A DNA stretch of 64,000 nt from a bacterium (GTDB taxonomy: Bacteria > Bacillota > Bacilli > Lactobacillales > Streptococcaceae): NCBI GenBank assembly GCA_905221545.1, contig CAJNDO010000005.1, forward strand, positions 1 to 64,000, in the 5' to 3' direction. The stretch's first letter is position 1. Each line of letters begins with the position of its first letter. A program made the translations under genes and the position numbers. Below are positions 27,169 through 35,800 of this stretch, piece after piece. A model generated the notes under the pieces. The model was not told the DNA's origin, did not search any database, and saw nothing but the letters and a program-made list of their open reading frames with translations.

Positions 27169-27354
27169 ATGGCTAAAAAATCAATGATTGCTAAGAACAA
27201 ACGTCCAGCGAAGTTCTCTACTCAAGCTTATACTCGTTGTGAAAAATGTGGTCGTCCACATTCAGTTTACCGCAAATTTAAACTTTGCCGTGTTTGCTTC
27301 CGTGAATTAGCTTACAAAGGACAAATCCCTGGTGTAACAAAAGCATCTTGGTAA
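27169..27354 (+). CDS. rpsN: 30S ribosomal protein S14, type Z
   Basis: 61 residues with four zinc-ligand cysteines (C-E-K-C near 24-27 and C-R-V-C near 40-43), so this is the short zinc-binding C+ form. It is the constitutive form; the zinc-independent form, if present, is elsewhere. Confidence 0.97.
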
Positions 27355-27361
27355 TTCTACC

Positions 27362-27506
27362 TTTCAATTCCGTTGTGATTCGTCGTTATCTGCTTTTGCC
27401 TAACTCAAGTTATGCCTGCAAGCAGATGCCTAGACTCACTTAGGAATTGAAACCTAGAAACATATTCTGAGCCCAGCTCAATCATTAACTAGCAAGTGCA
27501 ACTTGC
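27362..27506 (+). other. Structured gap between rpsN and rpsH
   Basis: A long-range stem TTTCAATTCC/GGAATTGAAA (27362-27371 with 27443-27452, 10 bp) encloses ATCTGCTT/AAGCAGAT (27388-27395 with 27420-27427). A third hairpin, GCAAGT/ACTTGC (27492-27497 with 27501-27506), sits near the rpsH ribosome site. The gap has no coding frame that I trust. Because S8 is the repressor of spc operons in E. coli, an S8-binding element is possible but unproven. Confidence 0.55.
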
Positions 27507-27534
27507 AAACTACTAGTAAGAGGAGAAAAACAAA

Positions 27535-27933
27535 ATGGTTATGACTGACCCAATCGCAGACTTCCTAACTCGTATTCGTAACGCTAACCAAGCGAAACAC
27601 GAAGTACTTGAAGTACCTGCATCAAATATCAAAAAAGGGATTGCTGAAATCCTTAAACGCGAAGGTTTTGTAAAAAACGTTGAAATCATCGAAGATGACA
27701 AACAAGGCATCATCCGTGTATTCCTTAAATACGGACCAAACGGTGAAAAAGTTATCACTAACTTGAAACGTGTTTCTAAACCAGGACTTCGTGTCTACAA
27801 AAAACGTGAAGACCTTCCAAAAGTTCTTAACGGACTTGGAATTGCTATCCTTTCAACTTCTGAAGGTTTGCTTACTGATAAAGAAGCACGCCAAAAGAAT
27901 GTTGGTGGGGAAGTTATCGCTTACGTTTGGTAA
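27535..27933 (+). CDS. rpsH: 30S ribosomal protein S8
   Basis: 132 residues. Starts [17 protein letters not shown], has KPGLRVYKK and ends with [12 protein letters not shown]...GGEVIAYVW, the S8 C-terminal signature. The first ATG (27535) is nine bases from GAGGAG, so it is preferred to ATG 27541. S8 binds 16S helix 21 early in assembly. Confidence 0.97.
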   Translation: MVMTDPIADFLTRIRNANQAKHEVLEVPASNIKKGIAEILKREGFVKNVEIIEDDKQGIIRVFLKYGPNGEKVITNLKRVSKPGLRVYKKREDLPKVLNGLGIAILSTSEGLLTDKEARQKNVGGEVIAYVW

Positions 27934-27937
27934 AATC

Positions 27938-28070
27938 AAGATACAAAGCTCGTAAAGAACAAAGCAAAATTAGGAAGTTGGAGAAGTTTGTTTACAAACA
28001 AGCCAACTTATCTATTTTGCACAGTTCTTAGAGCGTGTTCAATTTAGCTATTGAACTCAATAAGTATCTT
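27938..28070 (+). other. 133-base nested hairpin between rpsH and rplF
   Basis: One long arm is built of consecutive stems: AAGATAC/GTATCTT (27938-27944 with 28064-28070), GCTC/GAGC (27948-27951 with 28031-28034), AAGAAC/GTTCTT (27955-27960 with 28024-28029), GCAAAAT/ATTTTGC (27964-27970 with 28014-28020), AAGTTGG/CCAACTT (27975-27981 with 28003-28009) and an apex GTTTG/CAAAC (27986-27990 with 27995-27999). A side hairpin GTTCAAT/ATTGAAC (28037-28043 with 28050-28056) makes it a branched fold. About 43 base pairs in total, with no T-run. Confidence 0.7.
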
Positions 28071-28125
28071 TAACCCCGTGAAAACTGGCCGATCTGGCCT
28101 GACAATTTAACAGGAGAAAATAAAC

Positions 28126-28662
28126 ATGTCACGTATTGGTAATAAAGTTATCGTGTTGCCTGCTGGTGTTGAACTCACTAACAATGACAACGTTGTAACT
28201 GTAAAAGGACCTAAAGGAGAACTTACTCGTGAGTTCTCAAAAGATATTGAAATCCGTGTGGAAGGGACTGAAGTCACTCTTCACCGTCCAAACGATTCAA
28301 AAGAAATGAAAACTATCCACGGAACTACTCGTGCCCTTTTGAACAACATGGTTGTTGGTGTATCAGAAGGATTCAAGAAAGAACTTGAAATGCGTGGGGT
28401 TGGTTACCGTGCACAACTTCAAGGAACTAAACTTGTTTTGGCTGTTGGTAAATCTCATCCAGACGAAGTTGAAGCTCCAGAAGGAATTACTTTTGAACTT
28501 CCAAACCCAACAACAATCGTTGTTAGCGGAATTTCAAAAGAAGTAGTTGGTCAAACAGCTGCTTACGTACGTAGCCTTCGTTCACCAGAGCCATACAAAG
28601 GTAAAGGTATCCGTTACGTTGGTGAATTCGTTCGCCGTAAAGAAGGTAAAACAGGTAAATAA
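28126..28662 (+). CDS. rplF: 50S ribosomal protein L6
   Basis: 178 residues. Starts [16 protein letters not shown] and ends with the L6 signature region [20 protein letters not shown]. Located near the GTPase centre. Confidence 0.98.
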   Translation: MSRIGNKVIVLPAGVELTNNDNVVTVKGPKGELTREFSKDIEIRVEGTEVTLHRPNDSKEMKTIHGTTRALLNNMVVGVSEGFKKELEMRGVGYRAQLQGTKLVLAVGKSHPDEVEAPEGITFELPNPTTIVVSGISKEVVGQTAAYVRSLRSPEPYKGKGIRYVGEFVRRKEGKTGK

Positions 28663-28668
28663 TGTTGA

Positions 28669-28687
28669 GTGGTTGATCATCAACCAC
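28669..28687 (+). other. Hairpin between rplF and rplR
   Basis: GTGGTTGA (28669-28676), loop TCA, then TCAACCAC: an 8-bp palindrome-like stem with no T-run. Confidence 0.45.
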
Positions 28688-28745
28688 CAACCTATTTTCC
28701 AACTTTGTGCATAGCACACGATTTAAAACTAAAGAGGTGAAAACT

Positions 28746-29102
28746 GTGATTTCAAAACCAGATAAAAACAAACTCCGCCAAAAACGCCACCGTCGCGTTC
28801 GCGGAAAACTCTCTGGAACTGCTGATCGCCCACGTTTGAACGTATTCCGTTCTAATACAGGCATCTACGCTCAAGTGATTGATGACGTAGCGGGTGTAAC
28901 GCTCGCAAGTGCTTCAACTCTTGACAAAGAAGTTTCAAAAGGAACTAAAACTGAACAAGCCGTTGCTGTCGGTAAACTCGTTGCAGAACGTGCAAACGCT
29001 AAAGGTATTTCAGAAGTGGTGTTCGACCGCGGTGGATATCTATATCACGGACGTGTGAAAGCTTTGGCTGATGCAGCTCGTGAAAACGGATTGAAATTCT
29101 AA
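28746..29102 (+). CDS. rplR: 50S ribosomal protein L18
   Basis: 118 residues with a GTG start at 28746 (reads [12 protein letters not shown] after initiation), preceded by AAAGAGGTG. The frame is open upstream to 28707 but lacks a ribosome site there. Binds 5S rRNA with L5; conserved [20 protein letters not shown] at the C-terminus. Confidence 0.96.
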
Positions 29103-29119
29103 TAGGAGGACACTAGAAA

Positions 29120-29614
29120 ATGGCATTTAAAGACAATGCAGTTGAATTAGAAGAACGCGTAGTTGCTGTCAACCGTGTTACAAAAGTTGTTAAAGGTGGA
29201 CGTCGTCTTCGTTTCGCAGCTCTTGTTGTTGTTGGTGACCACAACGGTCGCGTAGGATTTGGTACTGGTAAAGCTCAAGAAGTTCCAGAAGCAATCCGTA
29301 AAGCAGTAGACGATGCTAAGAAAAACTTGATCGAAGTTCCTATGGTTGGAACAACAATCCCACACGAAGTTCTTTCAGAATTCGGTGGAGCTAAAGTATT
29401 GTTGAAACCTGCTGTAGAAGGTTCTGGAGTTGCCGCTGGTGGTGCAGTTCGTGCCGTTGTGGAATTGGCAGGTGTGGCAGATATTACATCTAAATCACTT
29501 GGTTCTAACACTCCAATCAACATTGTTCGTGCAACTGTTGAAGGTTTGAAACAATTGAAACGCGCTGAAGAAGTTGCTGCCCTTCGTGGTATTTCAGTTT
29601 CTGATTTGGCATAA
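29120..29614 (+). CDS. rpsE: 30S ribosomal protein S5
   Basis: 164 residues. Has the S5 signature [18 protein letters not shown] (about residues 34-51) with the loop altered in spectinomycin resistance. I see no unusual change there. Part of the mRNA entry site. Confidence 0.98.
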   Translation: MAFKDNAVELEERVVAVNRVTKVVKGGRRLRFAALVVVGDHNGRVGFGTGKAQEVPEAIRKAVDDAKKNLIEVPMVGTTIPHEVLSEFGGAKVLLKPAVEGSGVAAGGAVRAVVELAGVADITSKSLGSNTPINIVRATVEGLKQLKRAEEVAALRGISVSDLA

Positions 29615-29627
29615 GAAAGGGGATAAA

Positions 29628-29810
29628 ATGGCTCAAATTAAAATTACTTTGATTAAGTCTCCAATCGGACGCATTCCATCACAACGTAAAACTGTTGTAG
29701 CACTTGGACTTGGCAAATTGAACAGCTCTGTTATTAAAGAAGACAACGCTGCTATCCGTGGTATGATCACAGCAGTATCTCACTTGGTAACAGTTGAAGA
29801 AGTAAACTAA
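29628..29810 (+). CDS. rpmD: 50S ribosomal protein L30
   Basis: 60 residues from ATG 29628 ([15 protein letters not shown]), with AAAGGGG upstream. A longer in-frame reading overlaps the end of rpsE and is rejected. This is the short bacterial form of L30. Confidence 0.96.
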   Translation: MAQIKITLIKSPIGRIPSQRKTVVALGLGKLNSSVIKEDNAAIRGMITAVSHLVTVEEVN

Positions 29811-29815
29811 TGAAT

Positions 29816-29914
29816 TTTTAGGGGATGTGCAGTATACCATCCCCTAAAACTAGATATAGTCATCTATGATGACGTCGTATAGGCGAGTTGATGGGGGAGA
29901 CAACCTTTTCTCCC
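29816..29914 (+). other. Two hairpins between rpmD and rplO
   Basis: TTTTAGGGGATG/CATCCCCTAAAA (29816-29827 with 29838-29849) is a perfect 12-bp stem, followed by CTAGAT and not a T-run. A second stem is GGGAGA/TCTCCC (29895-29900 with 29909-29914). The first looks like a terminator but lacks the tail, so read-through into rplO-secY is expected. Confidence 0.55.
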
Positions 29915-29954
29915 TTATCGGCGCTAGCATTTTACAAAAGAGGAGAAAATAAAA

Positions 29955-30395
29955 ATGAAACTTCATGAATTGAAACCTGCAGAAGGTTCTCGTAAAGTAC
30001 GTAACCGCGTTGGTCGTGGTACTTCATCAGGTAACGGTAAAACATCTGGTCGTGGTCAAAAAGGTCAAAAAGCTCGTAGCGGTGGCGGAGTTCGCCTTGG
30101 TTTTGAAGGTGGACAAACTCCATTGTTCCGTCGTCTTCCAAAACGTGGATTCACTAACATCAACGCTAAAGAATACGCAATTGTGAACCTTGACCAATTG
30201 AACGTCTTTGAAGATGGTGCTGAAGTTACTCCAGTTGTTCTTATCGAAGCAGGAATTGTTAAAGCTGAAAAATCAGGCGTTAAAATTCTTGGTAACGGTG
30301 AGTTGACTAAGAAATTGACTGTGAAAGCAGCTAAATTCTCTAAATCAGCTGAAGAAGCTATCACTGCTAAAGGTGGTTCAGTAGAAGTCATCTAA
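29955..30395 (+). CDS. rplO: 50S ribosomal protein L15
   Basis: 146 residues. Starts [14 protein letters not shown], followed by the Gly/Arg-rich extension ([20 protein letters not shown]) that threads into 23S rRNA. The C-terminal globular part is complete. Confidence 0.98.
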   Translation: MKLHELKPAEGSRKVRNRVGRGTSSGNGKTSGRGQKGQKARSGGGVRLGFEGGQTPLFRRLPKRGFTNINAKEYAIVNLDQLNVFEDGAEVTPVVLIEAGIVKAEKSGVKILGNGELTKKLTVKAAKFSKSAEEAITAKGGSVEVI

Positions 30396-30407
30396 GAGAG
30401 GTGACCT

Positions 30408-31718
30408 ATGTTTTTTAAATTATTAAGAGAAGCACTTAAAGTCAAGCAGGTTCGATCAAAAATTTTATTTACAATTTTTATCGTTTTGGTTTTTCGTATC
30501 GGAACTAGCATTACAGTTCCTGGTGTGAATGCCAATAGCTTGAATGCTTTAAGTGGATTATCCTTCTTAAACATGTTGAGCTTGGTGTCAGGGAATGCCA
30601 TGAAAAACTTCTCAGTTTTTGCACTTGGTGTTAGTCCCTACATTACGGCCTCTATCGTGGTCCAACTCTTGCAAATGGATATTTTACCGAAGTTTGTAGA
30701 GTGGGGGAAACAAGGGGAAGTAGGTCGAAGAAAATTGAATCAAGCTACTCGTTATATTGCTCTTGGTCTAGCCTTTGTGCAATCTATCGGGATTACAGCT
30801 GGTTTTAATACTTTGGCTGGGGCTCAATTGTTGAAAACGGCTCTTACTCCACAAGTCTTTATCATGATTGGTATCATCTTAACAGCTGGTAGCATGATTG
30901 TGACGTGGTTGGGAGAGCAAATTACAGATAAGGGATACGGAAATGGTGTTTCTATGATTATCTTTGCAGGGATTGTTGCTTCAATTCCAGAGATGATTCA
31001 GGGAATCTATGTAGACTACTTTGTTAACGTTCCAAGTAGCCGTATCAACTCATCTATCATTTTCGTAATTATCTTGATTATTGCTGTATTGTTGATCATT
31101 TACTTTACAACTTATGTTCAACAAGCAGAATACAAAATTCCAATCCAATATACGAAGGTTGCACAAGGTGCTCCATCTAGCTCTTATCTTCCATTGAAGG
31201 TAAACCCTGCTGGAGTTATCCCTGTTATCTTCGCAAGTTCGATTACTGCAGCGCCTGCGGCTATTCTTCAGTTTTTGAGCGCTACAGGTCATGATTGGGC
31301 TTGGGTAAGAACCGCACAAGAAATGCTGGCAACAACTTCACCAACTGGTATTGCCATGTATGCTTTGTTGATTATTCTCTTTACATTCTTCTATACGTTT
31401 GTACAGATTAATCCTGAAAAAGCGGCAGAGAACCTACAAAAGAGCGGTGCCTATATCCACGGAGTTCGTCCTGGTAAAGGTACAGAAGAATATATGTCTA
31501 AACTTCTTCGTCGTCTTGCAACTGTTGGTTCCCTCTTCCTTGGTGTGATTTCTATTTTACCGATTGTAGCAAAAGATTTCTTTGGACTTTCAGAAGCGGT
31601 TGCTTTTGGAGGAACCAGTCTTTTGATCATTATCTCTACAGGTATTGAAGGAATCAAACAATTGGAAGGATACCTATTGAAACGTAAGTATGTTGGTTTC
31701 ATGGATAGAACAGAATAA
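30408..31718 (+). CDS. secY: Protein translocase subunit SecY
   Basis: 436 residues with ten membrane segments, forming the protein-conducting channel of the Sec pathway. The first hydrophobic segment follows a basic N-terminus (LREALKVKQVRSKI). The C5-loop region before helix 10 has the usual Arg residues that contact SecA. It is the housekeeping SecY, encoded with the ribosomal genes; the accessory SecY2 is not in this window. 12 bases after rplO. Confidence 0.97.
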   Translation: MFFKLLREALKVKQVRSKILFTIFIVLVFRIGTSITVPGVNANSLNALSGLSFLNMLSLVSGNAMKNFSVFALGVSPYITASIVVQLLQMDILPKFVEWGKQGEVGRRKLNQATRYIALGLAFVQSIGITAGFNTLAGAQLLKTALTPQVFIMIGIILTAGSMIVTWLGEQITDKGYGNGVSMIIFAGIVASIPEMIQGIYVDYFVNVPSSRINSSIIFVIILIIAVLLIIYFTTYVQQAEYKIPIQYTKVAQGAPSSSYLPLKVNPAGVIPVIFASSITAAPAAILQFLSATGHDWAWVRTAQEMLATTSPTGIAMYALLIILFTFFYTFVQINPEKAAENLQKSGAYIHGVRPGKGTEEYMSKLLRRLATVGSLFLGVISILPIVAKDFFGLSEAVAFGGTSLLIIISTGIEGIKQLEGYLLKRKYVGFMDRTE

Positions 31719-31731
31719 AAGTATTTTTACT

Positions 31732-31848
31732 GATACTCTTCGAAAATCAAATTCAAACCACGTCAGCTCTATCTGCAACCTCAAAACAGTGTTTTGAGCA
31801 ACCTGCGGCTAGCTTCCTAGTTTGCTCTTTGATTTTCATTGAGTATGA
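31732..31848. repeat. BOX element, shortened A with partial B and C
   Basis: It begins GATACTCTTCGAAAATC, keeps most of one boxB hairpin (CTCAAAACAGTGTTTTGAG) and a full boxC ending GAGTATGA. Parts of boxA and boxB are deleted. The bases just outside form an inverted pair (TTTACTGA / ATCAGTAAA). It sits inside the essential secY-adk part of the operon, without a terminator of its own. Confidence 0.9.
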
Positions 31849-31861
31849 ATCAGTAAATGCT

Positions 31862-31972
31862 GAGGGAGTGGAGGTTTAAACTCTGACATTTGTGAGAGTT
31901 TGGTCTCCCCTCTTCTATTTTGTTTTTAAATAGGGGTGAAAAGACTTTTTGCTTCTATTTAAAAATAAAATA
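31862..31972 (+). promoter_or_regulatory. Structured adk leader
   Basis: Hairpin 1 (31862-31912) pairs GAGGGAG with CTCCC and AAACTC with GAGTTT. Hairpin 2 pairs 31916-31933 with 31955-31972 over 18 bp with a single G-U pair. Its right arm ends one base before the adk ribosome site AGGAG (31973-31977). The fold may therefore restrict ribosome access or protect the processed message. Confidence 0.6.
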
Positions 31973-31985
31973 AGGAGATCAAATC

Positions 31986-32624
31986 ATGAATCTTTTGATT
32001 ATGGGCTTACCTGGTGCAGGTAAGGGAACTCAAGCAGCAAAAATCGTAGAACAATTCCATGTTGCACATATCTCAACAGGTGATATGTTCCGCGCTGCTA
32101 TGGCAAATCAAACTGAAATGGGTGTTCTTGCGAAGTCATACATTGACAAGGGTGAATTGGTTCCTGACGAAGTTACAAATGGAATCGTAAAAGAGCGTCT
32201 TTCACAAGATGATATTAAAGAAACAGGATTCTTGTTGGATGGTTACCCACGTACAATCGAACAAGCTCATGCCTTGGACAAAACATTGGCTGAACTTGGC
32301 ATTGAACTAGAAGGTGTTATCAACATTGAAGTGAATCCAGATAGCCTCTTGGAACGTTTGAGTGGTCGTATCATCCACCGCGTAACTGGAGAAACTTTCC
32401 ACAAGGTCTTTAACCCACCAGTTGACTATAAAGAAGAAGATTACTACCAACGTGAAGATGATAAACCTGAGACAGTAAAACGTCGTTTGGACGTTAATAT
32501 TGCTCAAGGAGAACCAATCATTGCTCACTACCGTGCCAAAGGTTTGGTTCATGACATCGAAGGTAATCAAGATATCAATGATGTCTTCTCAGATATCGAA
32601 AAAGTATTGACAAATTTGAAATAA
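31986..32624 (+). CDS. adk: Adenylate kinase
   Basis: 212 residues; interconverts ATP + AMP and two ADP. P-loop G-L-P-G-A-G-K-G-T (residues 7-15), the AMP-binding D-G-Y-P-R-T near 84-89, and a long LID domain (about 125-162). The LID has no cysteines, so it lacks the zinc site seen in Bacillus. Part of the secY-adk-infA order. Confidence 0.97.
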
Positions 32625-32638
32625 AGCGTTTTTCACAC

Positions 32639-32667
32639 TTGCAAAAATCCGCTACAAATGTTATACT
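32639..32667 (+). promoter_or_regulatory. Internal promoter before infA
   Basis: TTGCAA (32639-32644), 17 bases, TATACT (32662-32667), with TGT before the -10. The same -35 hexamer as the S10 promoter. It would give the alpha genes (infA to rplQ) their own start. Confidence 0.7.
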
Positions 32668-32740
32668 GAGATAGTCTGACTTATAATTGTTGTCTCTGTG
32701 TCTAGAGGCATCGAATCGAAATTTATGGAGGTGCTTTTGC

Positions 32741-32959
32741 GTGGCAAAAGACGATGTGATTGAAGTTGAAGGCAAAGTAGTTGATACAATGCCGAATGCA
32801 ATGTTTACGGTTGAACTTGAAAATGGACATCAGATTTTAGCAACAGTTTCTGGTAAAATTCGTAAAAACTATATTCGTATTTTAGCGGGAGATCGTGTTA
32901 CTGTCGAAATGAGTCCATATGACTTGACACGTGGACGTATCACTTACCGCTTTAAATAA
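32741..32959 (+). CDS. infA: Translation initiation factor IF-1
   Basis: 72 residues, an S1-like OB fold that blocks the A site during initiation. GTG start at 32741 ([14 protein letters not shown] after initiation) with GGAGGTG 11 bases upstream. The longer in-frame reading from 32687 is rejected because it has no ribosome site and would add a non-family extension. Confidence 0.96.
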   Translation: MAKDDVIEVEGKVVDTMPNAMFTVELENGHQILATVSGKIRKNYIRILAGDRVTVEMSPYDLTRGRITYRFK

Positions 32960-32983
32960 TCGAAAAACTTGGAGGGATAAGAA

Positions 32984-33100
32984 ATGAAAGTAAGACCATC
33001 GGTCAAACCAATTTGCGAATACTGTAAAGTTATTCGTCGTAATGGTCGTGTTATGGTAATTTGCCCAGCAAATCCAAAACACAAACAACGTCAAGGATAA
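32984..33100 (+). CDS. rpmJ: 50S ribosomal protein L36
   Basis: 38 residues ([18 protein letters not shown] start; KHKQRQG end). The zinc ligands are C-E-Y-C near 11-14, a third Cys near 27 and His near 33, so this is the zinc-binding form. Ribosome site GGAGGG. Confidence 0.97.
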
Positions 33101-33117
33101 GATAGAAAGGAGAAAAC

Positions 33118-33483
33118 ATGGCTCGTATTGCTGGAGTTGACATTCCAAATGACAAACGCGTAGTAATCTCATTGACTTATGTTTATGGTATCGGACTTGC
33201 AACATCTAAGAAAATTTTGGCTGCTGCTGGAATCTCAGAAGATGTTCGTGTACGTGATCTTACATCAGATCAAGAAGATGCTATCCGTCGTGAAGTGGAT
33301 GCAATCAAAGTTGAAGGTGACCTTCGTCGTGAAGTAAACTTGAACATCAAACGTTTGATGGAAATCGGTTCATACCGTGGTATCCGTCACCGTCGTGGAC
33401 TTCCTGTCCGTGGACAAAACACTAAAAACAACGCTCGCACTCGTAAAGGTAAAGCTGTTGCGATTGCTGGTAAGAAAAAATAA
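33118..33483 (+). CDS. rpsM: 30S ribosomal protein S13
   Basis: 121 residues. Starts [16 protein letters not shown] and ends with the conserved basic tail ([11 protein letters not shown], then [14 protein letters not shown]) that contacts tRNA in the P site. Confidence 0.98.
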
Positions 33484-33500
33484 TATAGGAGGTAAAAGTC

Positions 33501-33884
33501 TTGGCTAAACCAACACGTAAACGTCGTGTGAAAAAGAATATCGAATCTGGTATTGCTCATATTCACGCTACATTTAATAACACTATTGTTATGATTACTG
33601 ATGTGCATGGTAATGCAATTGCTTGGTCATCAGCTGGTGCTCTTGGTTTCAAAGGTTCTCGTAAATCTACACCATTCGCTGCTCAAATGGCTTCTGAAGC
33701 TGCTGCTAAATCTGCACAAGAACACGGTCTTAAATCAGTTGAAGTTACTGTAAAAGGTCCAGGTTCTGGTCGTGAGTCAGCTATTCGTGCGCTTGCTGCC
33801 GCTGGTCTTGAAGTAACAGCAATTCGTGATGTGACTCCAGTACCACACAATGGTGCTCGTCCTCCAAAACGTCGCCGTGTATAA
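33501..33884 (+). CDS. rpsK: 30S ribosomal protein S11
   Basis: 127 residues beginning with TTG (33501), with a very strong ribosome site ATAGGAGGT eight bases before it. No other in-frame start nearby fits the conserved N-terminus ([16 protein letters not shown]). S11 lies at the platform near the mRNA exit. Confidence 0.96.
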
Positions 33885-33926
33885 TCATCGCATTACACTG
33901 CTTTTCGTTTAAGAGGGAGTAACTAA

Positions 33927-34862
33927 ATGATCGAGTTTGAAAAACCAAATATAACAAAAATTGATGAAAATAAAGATTATGGCAAGTTTGTAATCGAACC
34001 ACTTGAACGTGGCTACGGTACAACTCTTGGTAACTCTCTTCGTCGTGTACTTCTAGCTTCTCTACCAGGAGCAGCTGTGACATCTATCAACATTGATGGT
34101 GTGTTACATGAGTTTGACACAGTTCCAGGTGTTCGTGAAGACGTGATGCAAATCATTCTGAACATTAAAGGAATTGCAGTGAAATCGTACGTTGAAGACG
34201 AAAAAATCATCGAACTAGATGTTGAAGGTCCTGCTGAAGTAACAGCTGGTGACATTTTGACAGATAGCGATATTGAAATTGTAAATCCAGATCATTATCT
34301 CTTTACAATCGGTGAAGGTTCTTCTCTAAAAGCGACTATGACTGTTAACAGTGGTCGTGGATATGTACCTGCAGATGAAAATAAAAAGGATAATGCACCA
34401 GTTGGGACACTTGCTGTAGATTCTATTTATACACCAGTTACCAAAGTCAACTATCAAGTTGAACCTGCTCGTGTAGGTAGCAACGATGGTTTTGACAAAC
34501 TAACCCTTGAAATCTTAACAAATGGAACAATTATTCCAGAAGATGCTTTAGGGCTTTCAGCACGTATTTTGACAGAACATCTTGATTTGTTTACAAATCT
34601 TACTGAGATTGCTAAGTCAACTGAAGTGATGAAAGAAGCTGATACTGAATCTGACGACCGTATTTTGGATCGTACGATTGAGGAACTGGACTTGTCTGTG
34701 CGTTCATACAACTGTTTGAAACGTGCCGGTATCAATACTGTGCATGATTTGACAGAAAAATCTGAAGCAGAGATGATGAAAGTACGAAATCTTGGACGCA
34801 AGAGTTTGGAAGAAGTGAAATTCAAACTTATTGATTTGGGTCTTGGATTAAAAGATAAATAA
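33927..34862 (+). CDS. rpoA: RNA polymerase alpha subunit
   Basis: 311 residues. The N-terminal dimerisation domain (about 1-225; [22 protein letters not shown] motif near 29-45) is joined by an acidic linker to the C-terminal domain (about 245-305), which ends in [16 protein letters not shown]. The C-terminal domain is the contact point for Spx, also encoded in this window. Confidence 0.98.
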   Translation: MIEFEKPNITKIDENKDYGKFVIEPLERGYGTTLGNSLRRVLLASLPGAAVTSINIDGVLHEFDTVPGVREDVMQIILNIKGIAVKSYVEDEKIIELDVEGPAEVTAGDILTDSDIEIVNPDHYLFTIGEGSSLKATMTVNSGRGYVPADENKKDNAPVGTLAVDSIYTPVTKVNYQVEPARVGSNDGFDKLTLEILTNGTIIPEDALGLSARILTEHLDLFTNLTEIAKSTEVMKEADTESDDRILDRTIEELDLSVRSYNCLKRAGINTVHDLTEKSEAEMMKVRNLGRKSLEEVKFKLIDLGLGLKDK

Positions 34863-34873
34863 AGGAGGAATAA

Positions 34874-35260
34874 ATGGCTTACCGTAAACTAGGACGCACT
34901 AGCTCACAACGTAAAGCAATGCTTCGCGATTTGACAACTGACCTTTTGATCAACGAATCAATCGTGACAACTGAAGCTCGTGCTAAAGAAATCCGTAAAA
35001 CTGTTGAAAAAATGATTACTCTAGGTAAACGTGGTGATTTGCATGCACGTCGTCAAGCAGCTGCTTTCGTACGTAATGAAATCGCATCTGAAAACTATGA
35101 TGAAGCAACTGACAAGTACACTTCTACTACAGCACTTCAAAAATTGTTCTCAGAAATCGCACCTCGTTATGCTGAACGTAACGGTGGATACACTCGTATC
35201 CTTAAAACTGAACCACGTCGTGGTGATGCAGCGCCAATGGCGATCATCGAATTAGTATAA
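34874..35260 (+). CDS. rplQ: 50S ribosomal protein L17
   Basis: 128 residues. Starts [17 protein letters not shown] and ends with [21 protein letters not shown], the L17 signature. Last gene of the superoperon. Confidence 0.98.
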   Translation: MAYRKLGRTSSQRKAMLRDLTTDLLINESIVTTEARAKEIRKTVEKMITLGKRGDLHARRQAAAFVRNEIASENYDEATDKYTSTTALQKLFSEIAPRYAERNGGYTRILKTEPRRGDAAPMAIIELV

Positions 35261-35275
35261 AATCATCAATTTTGT

Positions 35276-35363
35276 TGAGTGTTATGATGATGGAGTCTTG
35301 TGCTCTTAGTCTAGCTCTGGTCTACCGCTAGGATTTCGGTCCTAGCGGGAACACTCATCATAA
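35276..35363 (+). other. Alternative pairings after rplQ
   Basis: A 9-bp hairpin CCGCTAGGA/TCCTAGCGG (35325-35333 with 35340-35348) is enclosed by either TGAGTGTT/AACACTCA (35276-35283 with 35350-35357) or TTATGATGA/TCATCATAA (35282-35290 with 35355-35363). The two outer stems share bases, so they exclude each other. Confidence 0.5.
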
Positions 35364-35376
35364 GTTGGGATAGTAG

Positions 35377-35434
35377 ACGCTTGTTTACGAAATTGTTTTT
35401 TGCTTAAGAACAACTTCGTAAGCAGGCGTTTTTG
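35377..35434 (+). terminator. Terminator of the ribosomal superoperon
   Basis: A large imperfect hairpin from ACGCTTGTTTACGAAATTGTT (35377 on) to the complementary CAACTTCGTAAGCAGGCGT, ending at 35429, then TTTTTG. About 19 bp paired. Confidence 0.85.
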
Positions 35435-35451
35435 AGTATTTTCGTTAGAAT

Positions 35452-35462
35452 TATGCTATACT
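35452..35462 (+). promoter_or_regulatory. Extended -10 promoter of the ACT-domain gene
   Basis: TATGC followed by TATACT (35457-35462). Confidence 0.65.
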
Positions 35463-35524
35463 ATTTGAAAAGAATCCTGTTTAATGTTCAGGTTTCTTAT
35501 TAAAAGAAGAATTGGAGTTTGCTT

Positions 35525-35791
35525 ATGAAAGCGATTATAACTGTTGTTGGTAAAGATAAATCTGGAATTGTTGCGGGTGTTTCTAGTAAAATTGCAGAAT
35601 TGGGTTTGAACATTGATGATATCTCTCAAACTGTCTTGGATGAATATTTCACGATGATGGCTGTCGTATCTAGTGATGAAAAACAAGATTTCACTTATCT
35701 TCGTAATGAATTTGAAGCTTTTGGGCAAACTTTGAATGTGAAAATCAATATTCAGAGTGCAGCGATTTTCGAAGCTATGTATAATATCTAG
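35525..35791 (+). CDS. ACT domain protein (UPF0237)
   Basis: 88 residues; a single-to-double ACT fold with MKAIITVVGKDKSGIVAGVS at the start, the ligand-binding glycine turn of ACT domains. These proteins usually sense amino acids or related ligands. Related proteins are called GcvR-like, but that ligand is not shown here. The stop overlaps the ribosome site of the next gene, and the pair ACT + DUF711 is conserved in Firmicutes, so they probably work together. Confidence 0.88.
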   Translation: MKAIITVVGKDKSGIVAGVSSKIAELGLNIDDISQTVLDEYFTMMAVVSSDEKQDFTYLRNEFEAFGQTLNVKINIQSAAIFEAMYNI

Positions 35792-35800
35792 GAGGTGCAC

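Noticed and set aside
21077..30391. Many long open frames opposite the ribosomal protein genes (for example 21077-21439, 26464-26673, 30065-30391)
   Set aside because: They are shadows caused by strong codon bias of the genes on the plus strand; none has a ribosome site or family-like sequence.
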